Shown: positions 11,180 through 23,312, counted from the stretch's first letter. The stretch: DNA of 64,000 nucleotides from Imbricaverruca yamaguchii (GCA_034440575.1 JAOTOL010001519.1:359501-423500), one strand, 5' to 3'. Program-made: numbers and translations. The notes: a model not told the origin generated them from the letters alone.

Positions 11180-11960
11180 AAATTAGCCCCTCGTCTGTTA
11201 GGGCTCCATTCGACTATCGGGCTGTTTCCGATGGAGAAGCCATCTCCCGAGGCCCGAGCCCCCTCCAGAGTCGGATACCTCTTCTGCCGTTGTTTGGCCT
11301 ACTTCTGCTGTCGGGTCGTGTTCAGTGCCAGCGTTCCTCGTCTCACCGGCACCGCATCCGGCTATTCAGGGACACTTCGACTATCGTGAGTGTGCTGCGT
11401 GGACCCGTTCTGCTGCTAGGATCTCCTTCCGTTGACGGGGGGCACTTCGGTTGTCGGCGGTCGTGTTCCAATTCGTCAGCAGGGTCCTCTTACGTCACCG
11501 ACACCAGCTTGATTGGATTGGATTGGAGTGTGGCTTTACGACGCCCTCAGCAGCTGAGGCCATACGGCGTCGCCTGCCTCTCACCCTGGCAGGAAGGGCG
11601 GGCATCACGGGGAATCGAACCCCGTACCTCTGGCATGTCAGACGTTCAGCTTAACCACTGAGCTACGGACGCCCACCGAGACCAGCTTCGGCTATTCGAG
11701 GGCCCCAAGTGGTCCCTGCTCAGCCAAGTGGTGGGCCTCCGTACCGCAGTTGGGCCCAGTTCCACTGCTGGGGATGGCTTCGGCTATCCGAGGGCCCACG
11801 GCCGTGGAATCTACCTTCGCTGTGCAGGTGGATCCCACACTCTGTTGAGGGCCATTTCTGCTGTCGCGGCCTGCTTCTTCTGTCGGTGGCATCTCCGGCT
11901 GGCAAAGGCCCGTTTGATTGTTCGACTGGGGTGGTAGCACGTGAGTGTGTGGGGGGGGGG
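11180..11960 (+). repeat. Degenerate array, ~20-bp period, GGGCC core (locus 1)
   Basis: Highly diverged units of about 19-21 bases, many opening TTC or GGGCC and containing CTGTCGG or CTATCGG (for example TTCGGTTGTCGGCGGTCGTG and GGGATGGCTTCGGCTATCC). The spacing is regular although the sequence is not. A SINE has inserted at 11511-11673. Similar arrays lie at 24.1, 43.9, 46.6 and 58.0 kb. Confidence 0.6.
11511..11673 (-). mobile_element. tRNA-derived SINE, family D
   Basis: On the minus strand the element starts with a tRNA-like head: D-arm GTAGCTCAGTGGTTAAGC, T-arm CGGGGTTCGATTCCCCG, and acceptor halves that pair. A body follows, ending GGGCGTCGTAAAGCC, then a tail of ATCCA repeats. Flanks CACCGACACCAGCTT (11496-11510) and CACCGAGACCAGCTT (11674-11688) form a 15-bp target duplication with one mismatch. 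It is a polymerase III-type retroposon, not a functional tRNA gene, because the anticodon arm is imperfect. Confidence 0.85.
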
Positions 11961-13940
11961 GGGAGGGGAGCAGGATAGGGCAGCCGCCCACACTGTCGCT
12001 ACATATTGTAAACAAGCGGTTATTCCGTTCACCATGATATTGCACCCCGGAGGAGCCAAAAGGCACGTGGACCAAATTGTTTTTCGGGTTGGCTTGTTAC
12101 GGGAGAGTTCTAAAGAACTGGACGATAAGCAAAACACGAGACCTAGGGCATCAGCAGATACACGAGGCAGTCTCTGTAGCCTCATGAATGGCACCGTCAG
12201 ACCTTTGAGGGGTCCCTTGTGAATATCAAAAGGGTCTCCGTGAGCCTCACCCGGCTCAGTGGGTGTCATAGACCCTTGCATGCATCAGAACAACTCCTAC
12301 ACTGATTTGGGAACCACTCAGACAAACTTGTGGTCTGCGGGCATCTGAGGGGCTCAACGTTTCTCGCCGGAAAGGGTCGCGTAAGTCATTGGGAGGTTTA
12401 CTGGCTCTGGGTGGCCCCTTATAGCCCCCCGAGGTCGATGGGGCCGCTCATTGACGCCAAGGGCCTTCCGGCGGAGCCACGGAGCGCTTTAGACCCAGAA
12501 GCACGGGTGTCGCTTTCGACACTCTTGGAGGAGCACATGCCCCTCCTGTGCTAAATAACTGTGCTCACCAAAAGAGTGGCGTAGCTCAGCAGCATAGCTG
12601 GGAATTATATCTGGGCATCATATCTGAGAATCAGCACCAGACTGAGAATCGTATCCGGGTTACGAATATACCACGTACTGCCATATTGTCGATTTCTCTT
12701 GGACAAGGTGTCGGGATGCTCGGGAATGGAAACTCTCGAAATTGCCAATAACGTTAGTCGATGGACGCACATTTCAGTCCTGAAACCTTGTCTGAAATTG
12801 GCGCTACGCCGACGACGCCTCTATTTCTGCTGGCCACGCCGTAAAAGAGCATGGCACCCGAGAAAACGTTATATGATACTCGCTGCGCACATATTAACGT
12901 GCGATTCTCGCTTCAATAGGAACCAATAATTCTGAACCGCGATCATGGGATTTTGAGGAATGCGACGTCAAAAAGGAAAGAATACTGGAAATTTCAGCCC
13001 GATCTCAATGCTAACCCTGCTGTGAATATAATGCGCGCTGGTGTGACCAGCCATCTGGTCTGGATTGGAACAAATCCCTACAGGAAGCACCAATAATGCG
13101 CAAATTGTTCCCTGTGATCTTGAAAGCGCAACGAATATGGAACAATGTTAATACCAGAAGCACATAAAAGCAAGCTGTTCTTTATGGCAAATTGCCAATT
13201 TACAGATGAATCACAAATGGTTGGCTCAAGTTGGCCGACTTGGAGGTGGATGAAAGATATGACCGGAATGTTCCCTACTCCGGGATGCATTTGCGACTGA
13301 TGTACGACTAGATGGCGGAAGCGTCTCCTGCATCTACACAAGCGCGAGTGATATTTCGCTTTACCGAGTCTATTGAGAGCAAATAAGTGGCCTGCGAAGC
13401 CAATAACATTTTCTATCGGACCTGAATGCGGAGGCTGATGGGAGTCTACGGCTGAAAGGAGTGGCCCGGAACAGAAATCCTTGCAGTTAGCCTATCCGTG
13501 ATCTGTTCGCTGCTAGATGCACGGCTTTTCAGTTCCAGAATAAGCTTCAACAATAACTGTTCGCAATATCAAGCGTTCCTTGACGACATCTCACCTAAAA
13601 CAGCCGAACCTCATCTTATCTGAACATAACGATGGTATGGGAACGGTGCAAAAATGCTGTTAATTCCATGGTCGCGCATGTCTCGCCAGCCTATCTTCAT
13701 GCAAAAACAAAGGTTTCCTTTTCAGATGAAACACAAATATAGTGATTCCACATTGCTCCACGCTTTGTAAGAAAAGTGTGGTCCGAATTCTTGTTGGAGT
13801 GGCGTTTTGCACCGCAGTCCTATCGCTAAGCAGAGCTTGTTGCGTGGACTTTTAGCCCCACCACCCGATCCACCCGGCTTTCGCATTTAGCCCCACCACC
13901 CGATCCATGAATTCCAGTTTAACGGCATAATTTGGACTGA
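11961..13940. other. Unassigned sequence
   Basis: A G-run lies at 11951-11962. The 74-codon frame at 12330-12554 and others nearby lack recognisable domains. No RNA gene or repeat was identified. Confidence 0.4.
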
Positions 13941-13944
13941 GAGT

Positions 13945-14133
13945 TCAACGCACCGTCAACGCACCGACATGTAGCTCGTCCCAGGCCTTATCGGGCCAGT
14001 TTCCAACTAGCCCTCCCAGAGCGGGGGTGGGGGCTAAATGTGAGCGTGTGAAGCGATTCGAACTTGTCTTGCCGGGACATGGAAGACGAATGCAGGTCAA
14101 CGCTCTAACCAACTGAGCCACCGAGGCGACACT
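13945..14133 (-). mobile_element. tRNA-like SINE, family E (boundaries uncertain)
   Basis: The minus strand carries an A-box-like TGGCTCAGTTGG (14109-14120) and a B-box-like AGTTCGAATC (14055-14064), at the spacing expected for an internal polymerase III promoter. The region between is too long and mispaired for a normal tRNA. A unique-looking body of about 110 bases follows. No clear tail or target duplication was found, and only one copy is in the window. Confidence 0.5.
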
Positions 14134-14595
14134 ACAATATAATATCACCCATCGCGTCAGCTGAAAGAGCCAGCAATGAGGACGCAGGGGATATCGTTCT
14201 GACTATCGCACTGCACTCAATTCTAACGAAACAGCTGAACTGTATTAAACGGTCCTCCGATGTTGTGACGAAGCATACGCTGAGAGGATAACAATTATAC
14301 CATACGACACATACGACCATACGACATTTTTCAAAACTGAACAAAGTTAATCTCAACTTCAACCATCACGCTATCTACAATACCGGCTCTGCGCAATGTG
14401 CGTACGCATTCCCAAGAGAGTGTATCTCGACATCGGACCTATTGGAATGTCGGCACCGGGTCAAGGTGAATACACCGAAACACGATCGTTTCGTAATCGC
14501 TCAGCTTTGTATAGTGCATGCGCTCGAGCCTTGCCGCGTTGCCCACATAGTCCAGCACATAGACATGCTACTCACGTGGCTGGCAGTCTTCAGTC
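14134..14595. other. Unassigned sequence
   Basis: No supportable feature is visible. This is the AT-balanced sequence between the SINE and the GC-rich block. Confidence 0.4.
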
Positions 14596-14599
14596 AGTG

Positions 14600-14931
14600 T
14601 CCGGTGCGTCCCGCCGCCACGTGCCGGCCGTGCTCCGCCGTCCACGTGCTGAGGTGTTTTCCCACACGCCGGTCACGCCAGCGCACACGTGCCGCCACGT
14701 GCCGCCACGTGCCGCCACGGCTGCCGCGGTGCCGTCTCCCGCGCCCGTGCCTGCACCTCCTCACTGGGCGGTGCTTCGGCGGCTGTTTTGCCGCCACGCT
14801 CGCCGGCTGGTGCGATGCGCCGGCGGCAGAAGACTGACGCCCGCGGCGGTCGACGAGCCAGGCGGCGGCGGCGGCAGCGTCGGCGGTCTCCGGTCGCGCC
14901 GCCGCCACCGCCGCCGCCACCGCCGCCGCCA

Positions 14932-14963
<32 letters not shown>

Positions 14964-15010
14964 GCCGCCGCAGCGTGCCCTGCTGAGGTTGCGTGCCCCG
15001 GCGAGATGTC
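14600..15010. other. CpG-rich block with (GCC)n
   Basis: Strongly GC- and CpG-rich, with CCACGTGCCG repeats near 14690-14720 and an imperfect GCC triplet run at 14897-14970. Long frames in several phases (alanine-, arginine- or proline-rich) are consequences of the triplet repeat. It could be a CpG-island promoter, but no first exon is recognisable downstream. Confidence 0.5.
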
Positions 15011-17820
15011 CAGCGGGCTTCCTGGCAATTTGACGTTCAGGTGCTTAAAGGACGAGTGGCGCTGTTGTCCGCAGGAAAATGGCGCCTGCGGGCGGTTTTT
15101 GGATGGCTGGGGCCACGTATTGGAATCAAGAAGCAACCCGTGAATGCCGGCAGGTAGGCCGAACGGTTAGAACATGGAGTTATTGTATGACGTCAGGGGT
15201 GAAGTCAACAATGAAAAATTTGAGAAAAGTAATTCATTTTAAAACAAATCTTACCAAAGTTGCTTCTGGGTTGCGTTCCAAATGACTACTAATATATTCC
15301 AGTCATTCCAGTGATGTATCGCTCGTGTAGCATTTTGCAACATGAACAAAGTGACAGGACAAGTCAAAATCTTCACTAATTTCCAAAATCTTAGAAATTA
15401 TACCCAGTTTCTAGTGTTTACTTCTCTTGGGCAACAATGGAAGCAATTCTAAAACAACACTACAAATCACGACAGACTGGCTCCAAACCGGACAACTATC
15501 ATCTCAACCCTCTGTCAATGTCTTCGGATAACTGCAAAAAGGTCGAGAAAAAAGTAAACGTCATTTGTTGGAATAAACCCCAAGCGGTCCAAAAAACCAA
15601 ACACTGGTCCCTGAGAGCCATCAAGTGCCAGGTGCCGCGAAAAAGCATATATTTCGCATAGAAGTGACAGGCTACTTCTTCATTACGTTACTAGACATAG
15701 CCTCAGAAAAACGCAAATAACGTGTTAAGGACATCATACAAGCTATCCGCGAACCATGCGTCGCCCTGGAGCACAAGTTTTAAAAGAAAAGTTATTATCG
15801 AACAACCTTAGGGGCGGTTGCATATCCGAACCTTTCGGTGAAAATCCGCGCTCTTTGCCATTGAGTTTTAGACTGCACAAAACTCCAAACGTTCGCGCTA
15901 TCCGATGCACAGAGATAACCAAAAAACGACATAGCACACTGTAGCCATACCTAACAGCCTTCAGAATAGAACAGCTCAAGTTATTTGAAAACTTTTTGTA
16001 GGCATCAATAAATTAACATTCTTGATGTCTATCACTGTCCATCTTGTCCGAGAAGTAAATCAGCTTACCGCCACACTTCTAATCAAATGTAGCTCTACAT
16101 CTGTGGCGATGTATGGCAAAATCGGACGAAAATGCATCTCGTCCATGAGTGTAGGAACCAATGTAGCACGTACGGAGGATTCCACATATTTGCTACATCG
16201 CTAGCATACCACATAACCCATAACAATCATTTAATCTTTAAACATGGGACCAATAAGCATTGCGTGGAAAATTGGCCCCTTCAGCTAGTTCCTCCATAAC
16301 AATAGTATCATGGTCCATAGACCAATGCTCTCGCCACTCACAGGAATCACCTGGTGGATCCGCTAATGGAAACACAGAATCAGGAGCCGATAACAGTAGA
16401 TACAAACTACCACTTTATAAAAAAGATACTTGAGAAGGGGCCCGACGAAAAATACAACGGTCAATATTCCGGCACTTCTTAATTTGCGTGAGGTTTGAGG
16501 CTATACAAATATATGAGATCACTGAGATGATATAATACATGAGATGAGGTAATACATCACTCTATTCTAATTGCGCCACTGCACCTCCTGCCTTGACTGT
16601 GCACAGAAGTAGTTTACAGCCACCAGCACCATGGTATTGCTCATGCGTTTGTCTGACAGATCTTCCAGTGTGATGATCATTGACAGCTGTCTCCATTCAG
16701 ATAAATCAGTAAACGTATATCAATATCAACGCATATTATATATCCAGTCTGGGCGATCATAATTGCATTGGGCTGATATGCACATCACCACGGCGCAGGG
16801 AATGCCAAATGCTGCTTACCTTATCTTATGCGGTCATGAATAACGGATGTGGCTGTACGCGGTTTACAAAAGAAATGCATTGGAAAAAATGATACCCTCG
16901 GGCAATACAGCGTTATTTTCAGTGAGGTAAAAACACGGATTTTCATGCATTTCTTTTGCGCTGCTTCCCAAGCCTGTTCAATGATTTGGTAGGTTTACAA
17001 GCGATCTTGGACAGCTGAATAGCGCTACCATCGACAAAGGAACCGTGCTCAGAAGAATGAATCAAATAACACGAACTGAATTGCTGCAAATAGCTCTACA
17101 TGTATGCGGGCCACGGTACCCGCAATGTGTTCATTATTTCGCTCACATAACCTGTGCGATGCGTAGAGATGCCTACAGAATGTGGTATCCCTAACGCAAT
17201 GGATACCTATACCTTATTAGAACTAAGCTGACCCGGCATTGTGTGACGAAACCGTTATATATGACGTACGGGATCGTTTGGGTGTGCATAGATAGCCTAC
17301 AAACGAGTATCCATACGCTTTTAGGTTCTTTAGCACCATGGCTCTGTCAATTTGTATTTATCTGTGGTACTCTTAAATGACGTTCGTCTGAAAAGGCATT
17401 CGTCAGTAGACAACAACATTCCGTGGAATCTTCAATCGTGGAATATTACAGTCACGTGCTTCTTAATTTCGTGTCGCCAATACTCTCAGTTTGGAAATGC
17501 TTACAGGTGGTAAGAAACTCCCCGTGAAATGGAGAAGGTGGCAGATGTGCGCGGGCAAAAGTTAGCCACGGCCAATCTTTATAATCATTGGGATAAAGAA
17601 CGTCCTATCTCATAGTCGGAAACATTAAAGTCAATAATGGTTTTTCAGGCTATGCAAAATTTATATTGCGCCTATGGGATTGTAGTAGGGATATTGGGCA
17701 CACTGTGACAGCTAATCTTGTACAATATTACATTCCTGAGTTATTGTCGGTGTACACGCTCCTGAAGACATTCCTAATTTCATTTTCATGAAATACGGTG
17801 AATAGAAACTGAAATAAATG
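15011..17820. other. Unassigned AT-rich sequence
   Basis: No supportable gene. A TGACGTCA palindrome is at 15188-15195. A 13-base perfect inverted repeat, AAAAGAAATGCAT (16868-16880) and its complement (16945-16957), flanks a 64-base spacer. Confidence 0.4.
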
Positions 17821-17859
17821 CGATGGGGCAGGCGACCAGCGTGATAGAAAACCGGGCGG

Positions 17860-18030
17860 CACCCGTCACGCCATGGGTGGAGCCGTCTGTGTGGCGCCCT
17901 GAGAAGGACGCCAGCGGGCAGCTGAGGAGGGTGGGGGGAGGGTGGGTCAGGGATCCCGTGGGTGTAGCTGTCTGTGTGGCGCCCTGAGAAGGACACCAGC
18001 GGGGTAGCTGGGTGGGGGGGGGGGGGTCTG
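17860..18030 (+). repeat. 85-bp tandem duplication
   Basis: GTGTGGCGCCCTGAGAAGGA begins at 17889 and again at 17974, with GGGTGTAGC/GGGTGGAGC-type sequence before each. Two copies, followed by a G-run. Confidence 0.8.
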
Positions 18031-19325
18031 GGACGAGTGCTCCTCGGCGGCCAGGCGCTTCGATGAGCTTCCCTAGGGAAGGAGCTGATGCAGCTTCTGC
18101 AGCTGGAATCCCTCGCTGGAGAGCTGGCTCACCGCACGCCACCGTGGGGAGCGAACACGCCACCTGGCGGTGAGTTTGAGTCCGGGGCCGTAGCACCGCC
18201 GCTGCCGGTGCGGAAGACGCAGTTGTGCGTGTCCTTACGCACCCGGAAAGCGGATACTTTTACTGCTGTTCAAACTGCAAGCCCCTAAAAATGAACAGGC
18301 CTACCATAATTCCCCTACCTGATGTACTGTCGCAAACTGCAACATAGTGTGAACATTACACATGCATATCACAACACAACCAGTCGAACCAGCAAACTAA
18401 TGATAACACTGTCACGCCATCTGACCGACATAAAGGTCCAGTTCTACCGCTAACATCGAGCAGACACTCACTATCTACGTCGGCGCCGACGTCCTCTCCA
18501 CGCCGAGATACATCTGACTGTTCGGACTCTGGCACGCCGACGGCGCGCCCGCCGGACAGGATAAGCCTTGCTCCGACAACCCGGCCGGCTCGATTCCCCG
18601 TCGACAGGAGCGTGGCAGATCAGTCGTCGCGGCCGCGTCCAGCCGGCTCCCGACGCGACACCGGGGCCGGAGCATCGACCGGCCGTCGCCGGCTGACGGA
18701 TGACCGGGCAGGATGTACGGTACTCGCGCTCACGTATCTGGCGCTCTTCCACAAGTGTCGCTCGCGGCATCGAAGGGGTGCAGGCTCGACCGTGAACCAT
18801 CTGTGCTGCCATCGCCCGCGAACACGCAGGTCAAACCAGTAATGTTACCTGTTACGCTGATGAACTGCTTTTTTGATGGGGTGGGGGGATTCGAGTGACT
18901 GTTACCCGTGAAGCTAAGGAAATAAAGTTTTGTTTCTAAATAAACTTCACATACTTAGTTTATCAGATGTGTCCCCTCTTCAGATGTCAGATGTGTCCGA
19001 TGTCTCTTATGTCAAATGAGTCCTCCGAATTTCTTGAAGATGTGAAGCATTTTCGCCCATATGATGTCCGATATTTTTCTTCCGAGAGCGAGTACTCGAC
19101 CTTTGGTTTACTGAGGATCCATAATGACCTTGTGGGCGGTCGAACTGCCGTTATTGCATTGTGAGGTTAAGATATGAAAGAGCCGTGGCAACTTGAACAA
19201 TAGATTGTGGCAGCTTGCGCCAAAACCGGCTCTTGTCATGTCGCTGTGCCAGGTGATTTTCAATGGTCTTGATTCTGACGTGGCAGCGACACAGCTGTTG
19301 TGCCCTGAAGCGGGGAGGGGAGCGG
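18031..19325. other. Unassigned sequence with CpG-rich block
   Basis: CpG density is high at 18470-18720. Overlapping arginine-rich frames on both strands there are typical of CpG-rich DNA. No recognisable gene was found. Confidence 0.4.
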
Positions 19326-19550
19326 GGTAAGAGTGTCTAAGTCTACTAGAAGACTGGCTATTAATATGGCGCTGAGGGCACCTGTGGCTGCTCTGATGCA
19401 GCTGTTTTGGATGTATTCTATTTCTCCAAGTGTGGGTGAAATAGTAGCAAAGATGATGCTGTTGTATTCTAGGGTGAGTCGTATTAATTATTTGTAGAGT
19501 AGCAGTAGTGATTTCCTGTCTCCGCCCCAGTCTGTGCCTGCAAGTGCTCC
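19326..19550 (-). pseudogene. LINE reverse-transcriptase C-terminal fragment
   Basis: On the minus strand a frame reads AGTDWGGDRKSLLLLYK, an in-frame stop, then LIRLTLEYNSIIFA and IEYIQNSCIRAATGAL. This is the region downstream of the catalytic domain in I/Jockey-like LINE reverse transcriptases: a WG-x-DR...LY..LIR..LEY segment followed by a QN..R..TGA segment. The fragment has one internal stop and no catalytic core, so it is a dead 5'-truncated copy. Clade assignment is inference from the motif order. Confidence 0.75.
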
Positions 19551-19552
19551 TG

Positions 19553-19654
19553 TTCCTCAGTACTGCATTTAAAGTAAGTGCTCAACTTAAAGTGCACATG
19601 CATTTCGTCAAATTGCACGACATTTCGTTACGCGGCGCGCTTTGGTCGCAACCA
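19553..19654 (+). repeat. Dispersed ~100-bp repeat, copy 1
   Basis: Matches the minus strand of 23313-23414 along most of its length. Shared blocks include TCAGTACT, GTAAGTRCTCAACT and TGCACATGCATTTCGT, then TTTCGTCGCAAC / TTTGGTCGCAAC. I do not recognise the family. It lies directly between a LINE fragment and a SINE fragment. Confidence 0.6.
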
Positions 19655-19729
19655 TGTTTGTTTGTTTATTGGTTGATTCACGACGCGCTTTTTGCACATT
19701 CACGGCTAATGGCGTCGCCCACACTGTTG
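19655..19729 (-). mobile_element. SINE family A, 3' fragment
   Basis: The minus strand matches the 3' part of family A: a body containing GGCGACGCCATTAGCCGTGA, then the GTGAATCAACC-type segment and an AATAAACAAACAAAC tail. The 5' tRNA head is missing. Confidence 0.8.
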
Positions 19730-20130
19730 TCGAACTATGTGAACACACCTCCGACCATATTCAAGACAAGCGAGGGAAAGGTGCTTTCACTGGAAATATT
19801 CGTCAGATGGGGTTCACAGATAGGCGTTTACGGTGCGATTCTCGGCGCAGCTAGCGACATATCTCGCACCGCAGCCGCCAGTCACTGTCCGTCCTCGTAT
19901 GTCAGTGCTATCTTAGACGCCGCCTGTCCGGCGACCAACACCGTCCGAAAATCCCAGACCGTCCCAGACTGCCCATATTAGCCACTACACGTGGAGGGCA
20001 TGCATCGTGAAATAAATAAATGAATAAATAAAAGTCAGACCCCGGGCGACCACATCGCAGCGAACGCCAGCCGTCCTGCGGCGACCCGGGACGCCCCGGT
20101 CGCCAGACGCCCGGCACCGCCCCCCGTCCC
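19730..20130. other. Unassigned sequence
   Basis: Contains an AATAAATAAATGAATAAATAAA stretch around 20009-20031 that looks like a decayed retroposon tail or microsatellite. No gene was recognised. Confidence 0.4.
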
Positions 20131-20131
20131 C

Positions 20132-20480
20132 AGACGCCGGGCGACCCACGCCGCTCCCGAGACGCCCGGCGACCCCCACCGCTCCCGAGACGCCCGGCGA
20201 CCCACGCCGCTCCCGAGACGCCCGGCGACCCCCACCGCTCCCGAGACGCCCGGCGACCCACGCCGCTCCCGAGACGCCCGGCGACCCCCACCGCTCCCGA
20301 GACGCCCGGCGACCCCACCGCCCCCGAGACGCCCGGCGACCCCCACCGCTCCCGAGACGCCCGGCGACCCCCGCCGCTCCCGAGACGCCCGGCGACCCAC
20401 GCCGCTCCCGAGACGCCCGGCGACCCCCGCCGCTCCCGAGACGCCTGGCGACCCACGCCGCTCCCGAGACGCCCGGCGCC
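20132..20480 (+). repeat. 28-bp GC-rich minisatellite, about 12 copies
   Basis: Unit CCGAGACGCCCGGCGACCCA plus CGCCGCTC. Successive units start at 20161, 20189 and 20217, a period of 28. Long frames of up to 267 codons on the minus strand are translations of this array. Confidence 0.95.
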
Positions 20481-21000
20481 CTGGTTCCAGACTCTGGACG
20501 TCCGACGATTCACGTCGCCTGGTCGCCGGCGACCCATCACGCGGCGAGGTCAGACCGTTCGGCAACGTGCCAGGTCGCGGAGGCTCGCTATCCGGTGCCG
20601 CATTAGTCCCGGATGTCCGTTGCCCGGCGACGCGGCGTGTCACCGGCGCTGGCCGTCCAGGGATCAGCCGGGCGGATCCCAGGACCGCAAGAGGCATCTT
20701 GCCCAGCGAAACATTCCCTTGGGTTGCATGGACATCATAAAACAAATTCGACTCTGAATGATTCAGTCGAAGCGCTTGGTTACCTCCGTCGGCGCTAACG
20801 GCCGGCACCTTCCCGTAGCCCTCGCTGTCACGTGACACGTCACTCTCCAGGCGTCAGCGATGACGTCAGCGACTGGAGCAGCTGACGTCACCACTCTCAC
20901 CAGCCAGTCGGACTCGTCCCGACATCCCGGTCCGACCCACGGGCGTGCAGCGACCGCCAGCGACGATAGCGGCGTCGTCGGCGCCAGTTCCAACCGCACC
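20481..21000. other. CpG-rich spacer with E-box and CRE palindromes
   Basis: Joins two minisatellites. CACGTG is at 20829-20834 and TGACGTCA is at 20861-20868 and 20883-20890. Such a cluster can mark a promoter, but no transcript structure is visible. Confidence 0.35.
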
Positions 21001-21181
21001 GACGCCGTCTCGCGGAGACGCGCGAGACACGCGGACGACACCGCCGTCTCGCGGAGACGTGCGAGACGCGCGGACGATACCGCCGTCTCGCGGAGACGTG
21101 CGAGACGCGCGGACGATACCGCCGTCTCGCGGAGACGCGCGAGACGCGCGGACGATACCGCCGTCTCGCGGAGACGCGCAG
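21001..21181 (+). repeat. 39-bp minisatellite, about 4.6 copies
   Basis: CCGTCTCGCGGAGACG begins at 21005 and 21044 and continues at a period of 39. Units include GTCTCGCG-GAGACG-CGCGAGAC, an 8-bp stem with a 6-base loop, so the units can form hairpins. Because 39 is a multiple of three, every frame is open and repetitive. Confidence 0.93.
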
Positions 21182-22034
21182 GTGACGCACTCCCGCGGCG
21201 GATATGCCCGGCCCCGGCGCCACGTCTGATCTGAAACGGTGACCAGAGCAGGCCGGACACTGCGATAGGAGTTGCCGGTTTGATATGGTGTATGATTGCG
21301 ATCTTCCTCGTCTCTTTCAAGCGCACCCGATGATTGAGATCGTTCAACTTTTCCGCAACCAAAGCGAACTTCCGTGGCCGATTGAACGTATGATGACATC
21401 TCCTCTTATGAATGGCATTCATGTGAAAACAGACCGGATCTCCGAGATGTAAATAGGATCGTTCAGCTTTCAAACTGATTTTTGTGACGCTGATGCCAAA
21501 CGCAGGCAGCAAAGCAAAATTGTAGGCTAACTGCAGATCCGTACACGGGCGATCGGCGTAGACCTCAGTGCAACCTCGTTGTGCACACGGACTGCAAGAT
21601 CACATCAACTGGCAAGCGTGGCTTACGAAGCTCACGAAGCTTTGACAGAGGGTGTAAGAGCAGAAAGGGAGGGCAATCGATACGTTTTGTTTGGACGCGA
21701 CTGCTTTTACACTTGACACCCGATTCTGTTTTATCTGGTATCATTTTACAGCCAATGAAAACATATTTCTGCTCATATAAGAACACATTGACTTAAAATT
21801 ATTATGCAGTTCAAGATTGCATTTCATGCCGGGATTATTTTATGGTGCTATATTTGTCTTCTGATACCTCACGATCTTTTACTTTGTGTTGTTCTGAGGA
21901 AAACTAATGGCTACAGATGTAGGCGCCGTAAAAAAATAGCATACCATGCATACCATGATGAAAAAGAGGCGCAATTTGATGTGCGTGATAGTCGGTTAAG
22001 GTAAGGGCGGGTAAGAGCGCGCAGTTTCTGAGAG
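21182..22034. other. Unassigned sequence
   Basis: No supportable gene. Several short frames lie on both strands and lack domains. Confidence 0.4.
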
Positions 22035-22046
22035 TACACATCAGTT

Positions 22047-22225
22047 TGTTTGTTTATTGGGTGGTTCACGACACACTTTATGCACATTCACGGCTCATGG
22101 CGCCGCCCACACTGTTTCGCCGGTGGGCCGCGGGATTGGGAACTGTCCTGAGTGGCGCTAGCGTCGAACCCGGGACCTTTGGTACCCATATCCCGACACC
22201 TTAACCACTCGGCCATCCCCACCCC
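22047..22225 (-). mobile_element. SINE family A, full-length
   Basis: On the minus strand a tRNA-Leu/Ser-like head (GGATGGCCGAGTGGTTAAGG, then GGTTCGA) is followed by a body containing CCGCGGCCCACCGGCGAA and GTGTCGTGAACCACCC, and an AATAAACAAACAAAC tail. Flanks TACACATCAGTT (22035-22046) and TACACCTCAGTT (22226-22237) are a 12-bp target duplication with one mismatch. Confidence 0.92.
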
Positions 22226-22237
22226 TACACCTCAGTT

Positions 22238-23312
22238 GTTTCGATTGCTTAGGACGTGCTAATGCAACCAACCCCTGGTAATGCCCGGTGTGCGCCAATG
22301 CCAATGCGAACAATTATGTAACCAAAGCCCTTCTTTGCAGCATTACTAGGCAGACTCCGACAGTTGTTCACAGGAAGCCACCGGGATGCTATGACACAAT
22401 TATTGATTCATTAAGGGAGCAGGCGTATGCACCCCCGCAGGTGTTTAAGCTAGCAACCAAAGTTGCACCGCTATGTATGACCTTTTCGGGAGCTTTGTAT
22501 GCTTTTGTGGATATTTTGGTTCTTATTGTGCGCCGAAGGTGATGATTCCAGAAGTGGGCTTGCTCTTTGCACATCATACTCGTCAGACAGCTGTGATCGT
22601 GATAGAGAGGTGTGAAAACTCATGCTGTTGTGCAGCTGTTGTGCGTCGCAACCACAGACACGCCAGTTCCCACGTGCTGTCATGCGCGCAGTCTGAGTCG
22701 GCATGTGGGGTGGTTTGCAGCAAACCGTCGTGCTGTCGTCCACTAAATCGGCCACAGACAACTGAGCTCTCCGTCACAATCGACCGCAGACAACTGCGCA
22801 GTTCTCCGTCACAATCGGCTACAGGGAACTGCGCAGTCTTTCGTCTCTTAGCATGACAGTGCTTGCCATCCCAGGAAGCGACACCCTGTGTTCGGATGGC
22901 CGGATGATTGGATGCAACGAGGCGTACATGATATCCAAGTCTCCATAAGTGCGTGTAATCTCCTCGCTGTCAACCCTACATTCACCCGTATTACGACTGA
23001 GCCAATGCAATGATTTTACTACGAACGGGTAATTTATCATGAAAAGCGGACGTTTCCAGGAGCTGGAGCAAAACTTGCGAGCGGCTGTCACAGGTCGGGA
23101 ATATTTCTGAACACGTGATCACCAGATGGCACTTTGTGGTGAAAATGGAGTTTGGAGTTCAGTGTTTTCTCTGTACTATCTTAAAGTGTTAATTTACCTT
23201 TGGTAAACATTCAGACAAACGTAATGGCGCCCATACGCACACATATTTTGAACGAAACAACCTTTTTATTCACTTCCCTTGAATATGACGTTTTTGTGGA
23301 TGTGTTCATATA
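22238..23312. other. Unassigned sequence
   Basis: No gene recognised. Three short repeats of a CGCAGACAACTG(C/A)GC-type motif lie at 22750-22835. Confidence 0.4.

Noticed and set aside
11600..11673. Functional tRNA gene on the minus strand
   Set aside because: The acceptor and T arms pair, but the anticodon arm is imperfect and the sequence is flanked by SINE body and duplication.
14396..15136. Long frames on both strands (up to 196 codons)
   Set aside because: Overlapping antisense frames in a CpG-rich block ending in (GCC)n, with no domain.
20035..20838. 267-codon arginine/glycine-rich minus frame
   Set aside because: Driven by the 28-bp GC-rich minisatellite; equivalent frames are open in other phases.
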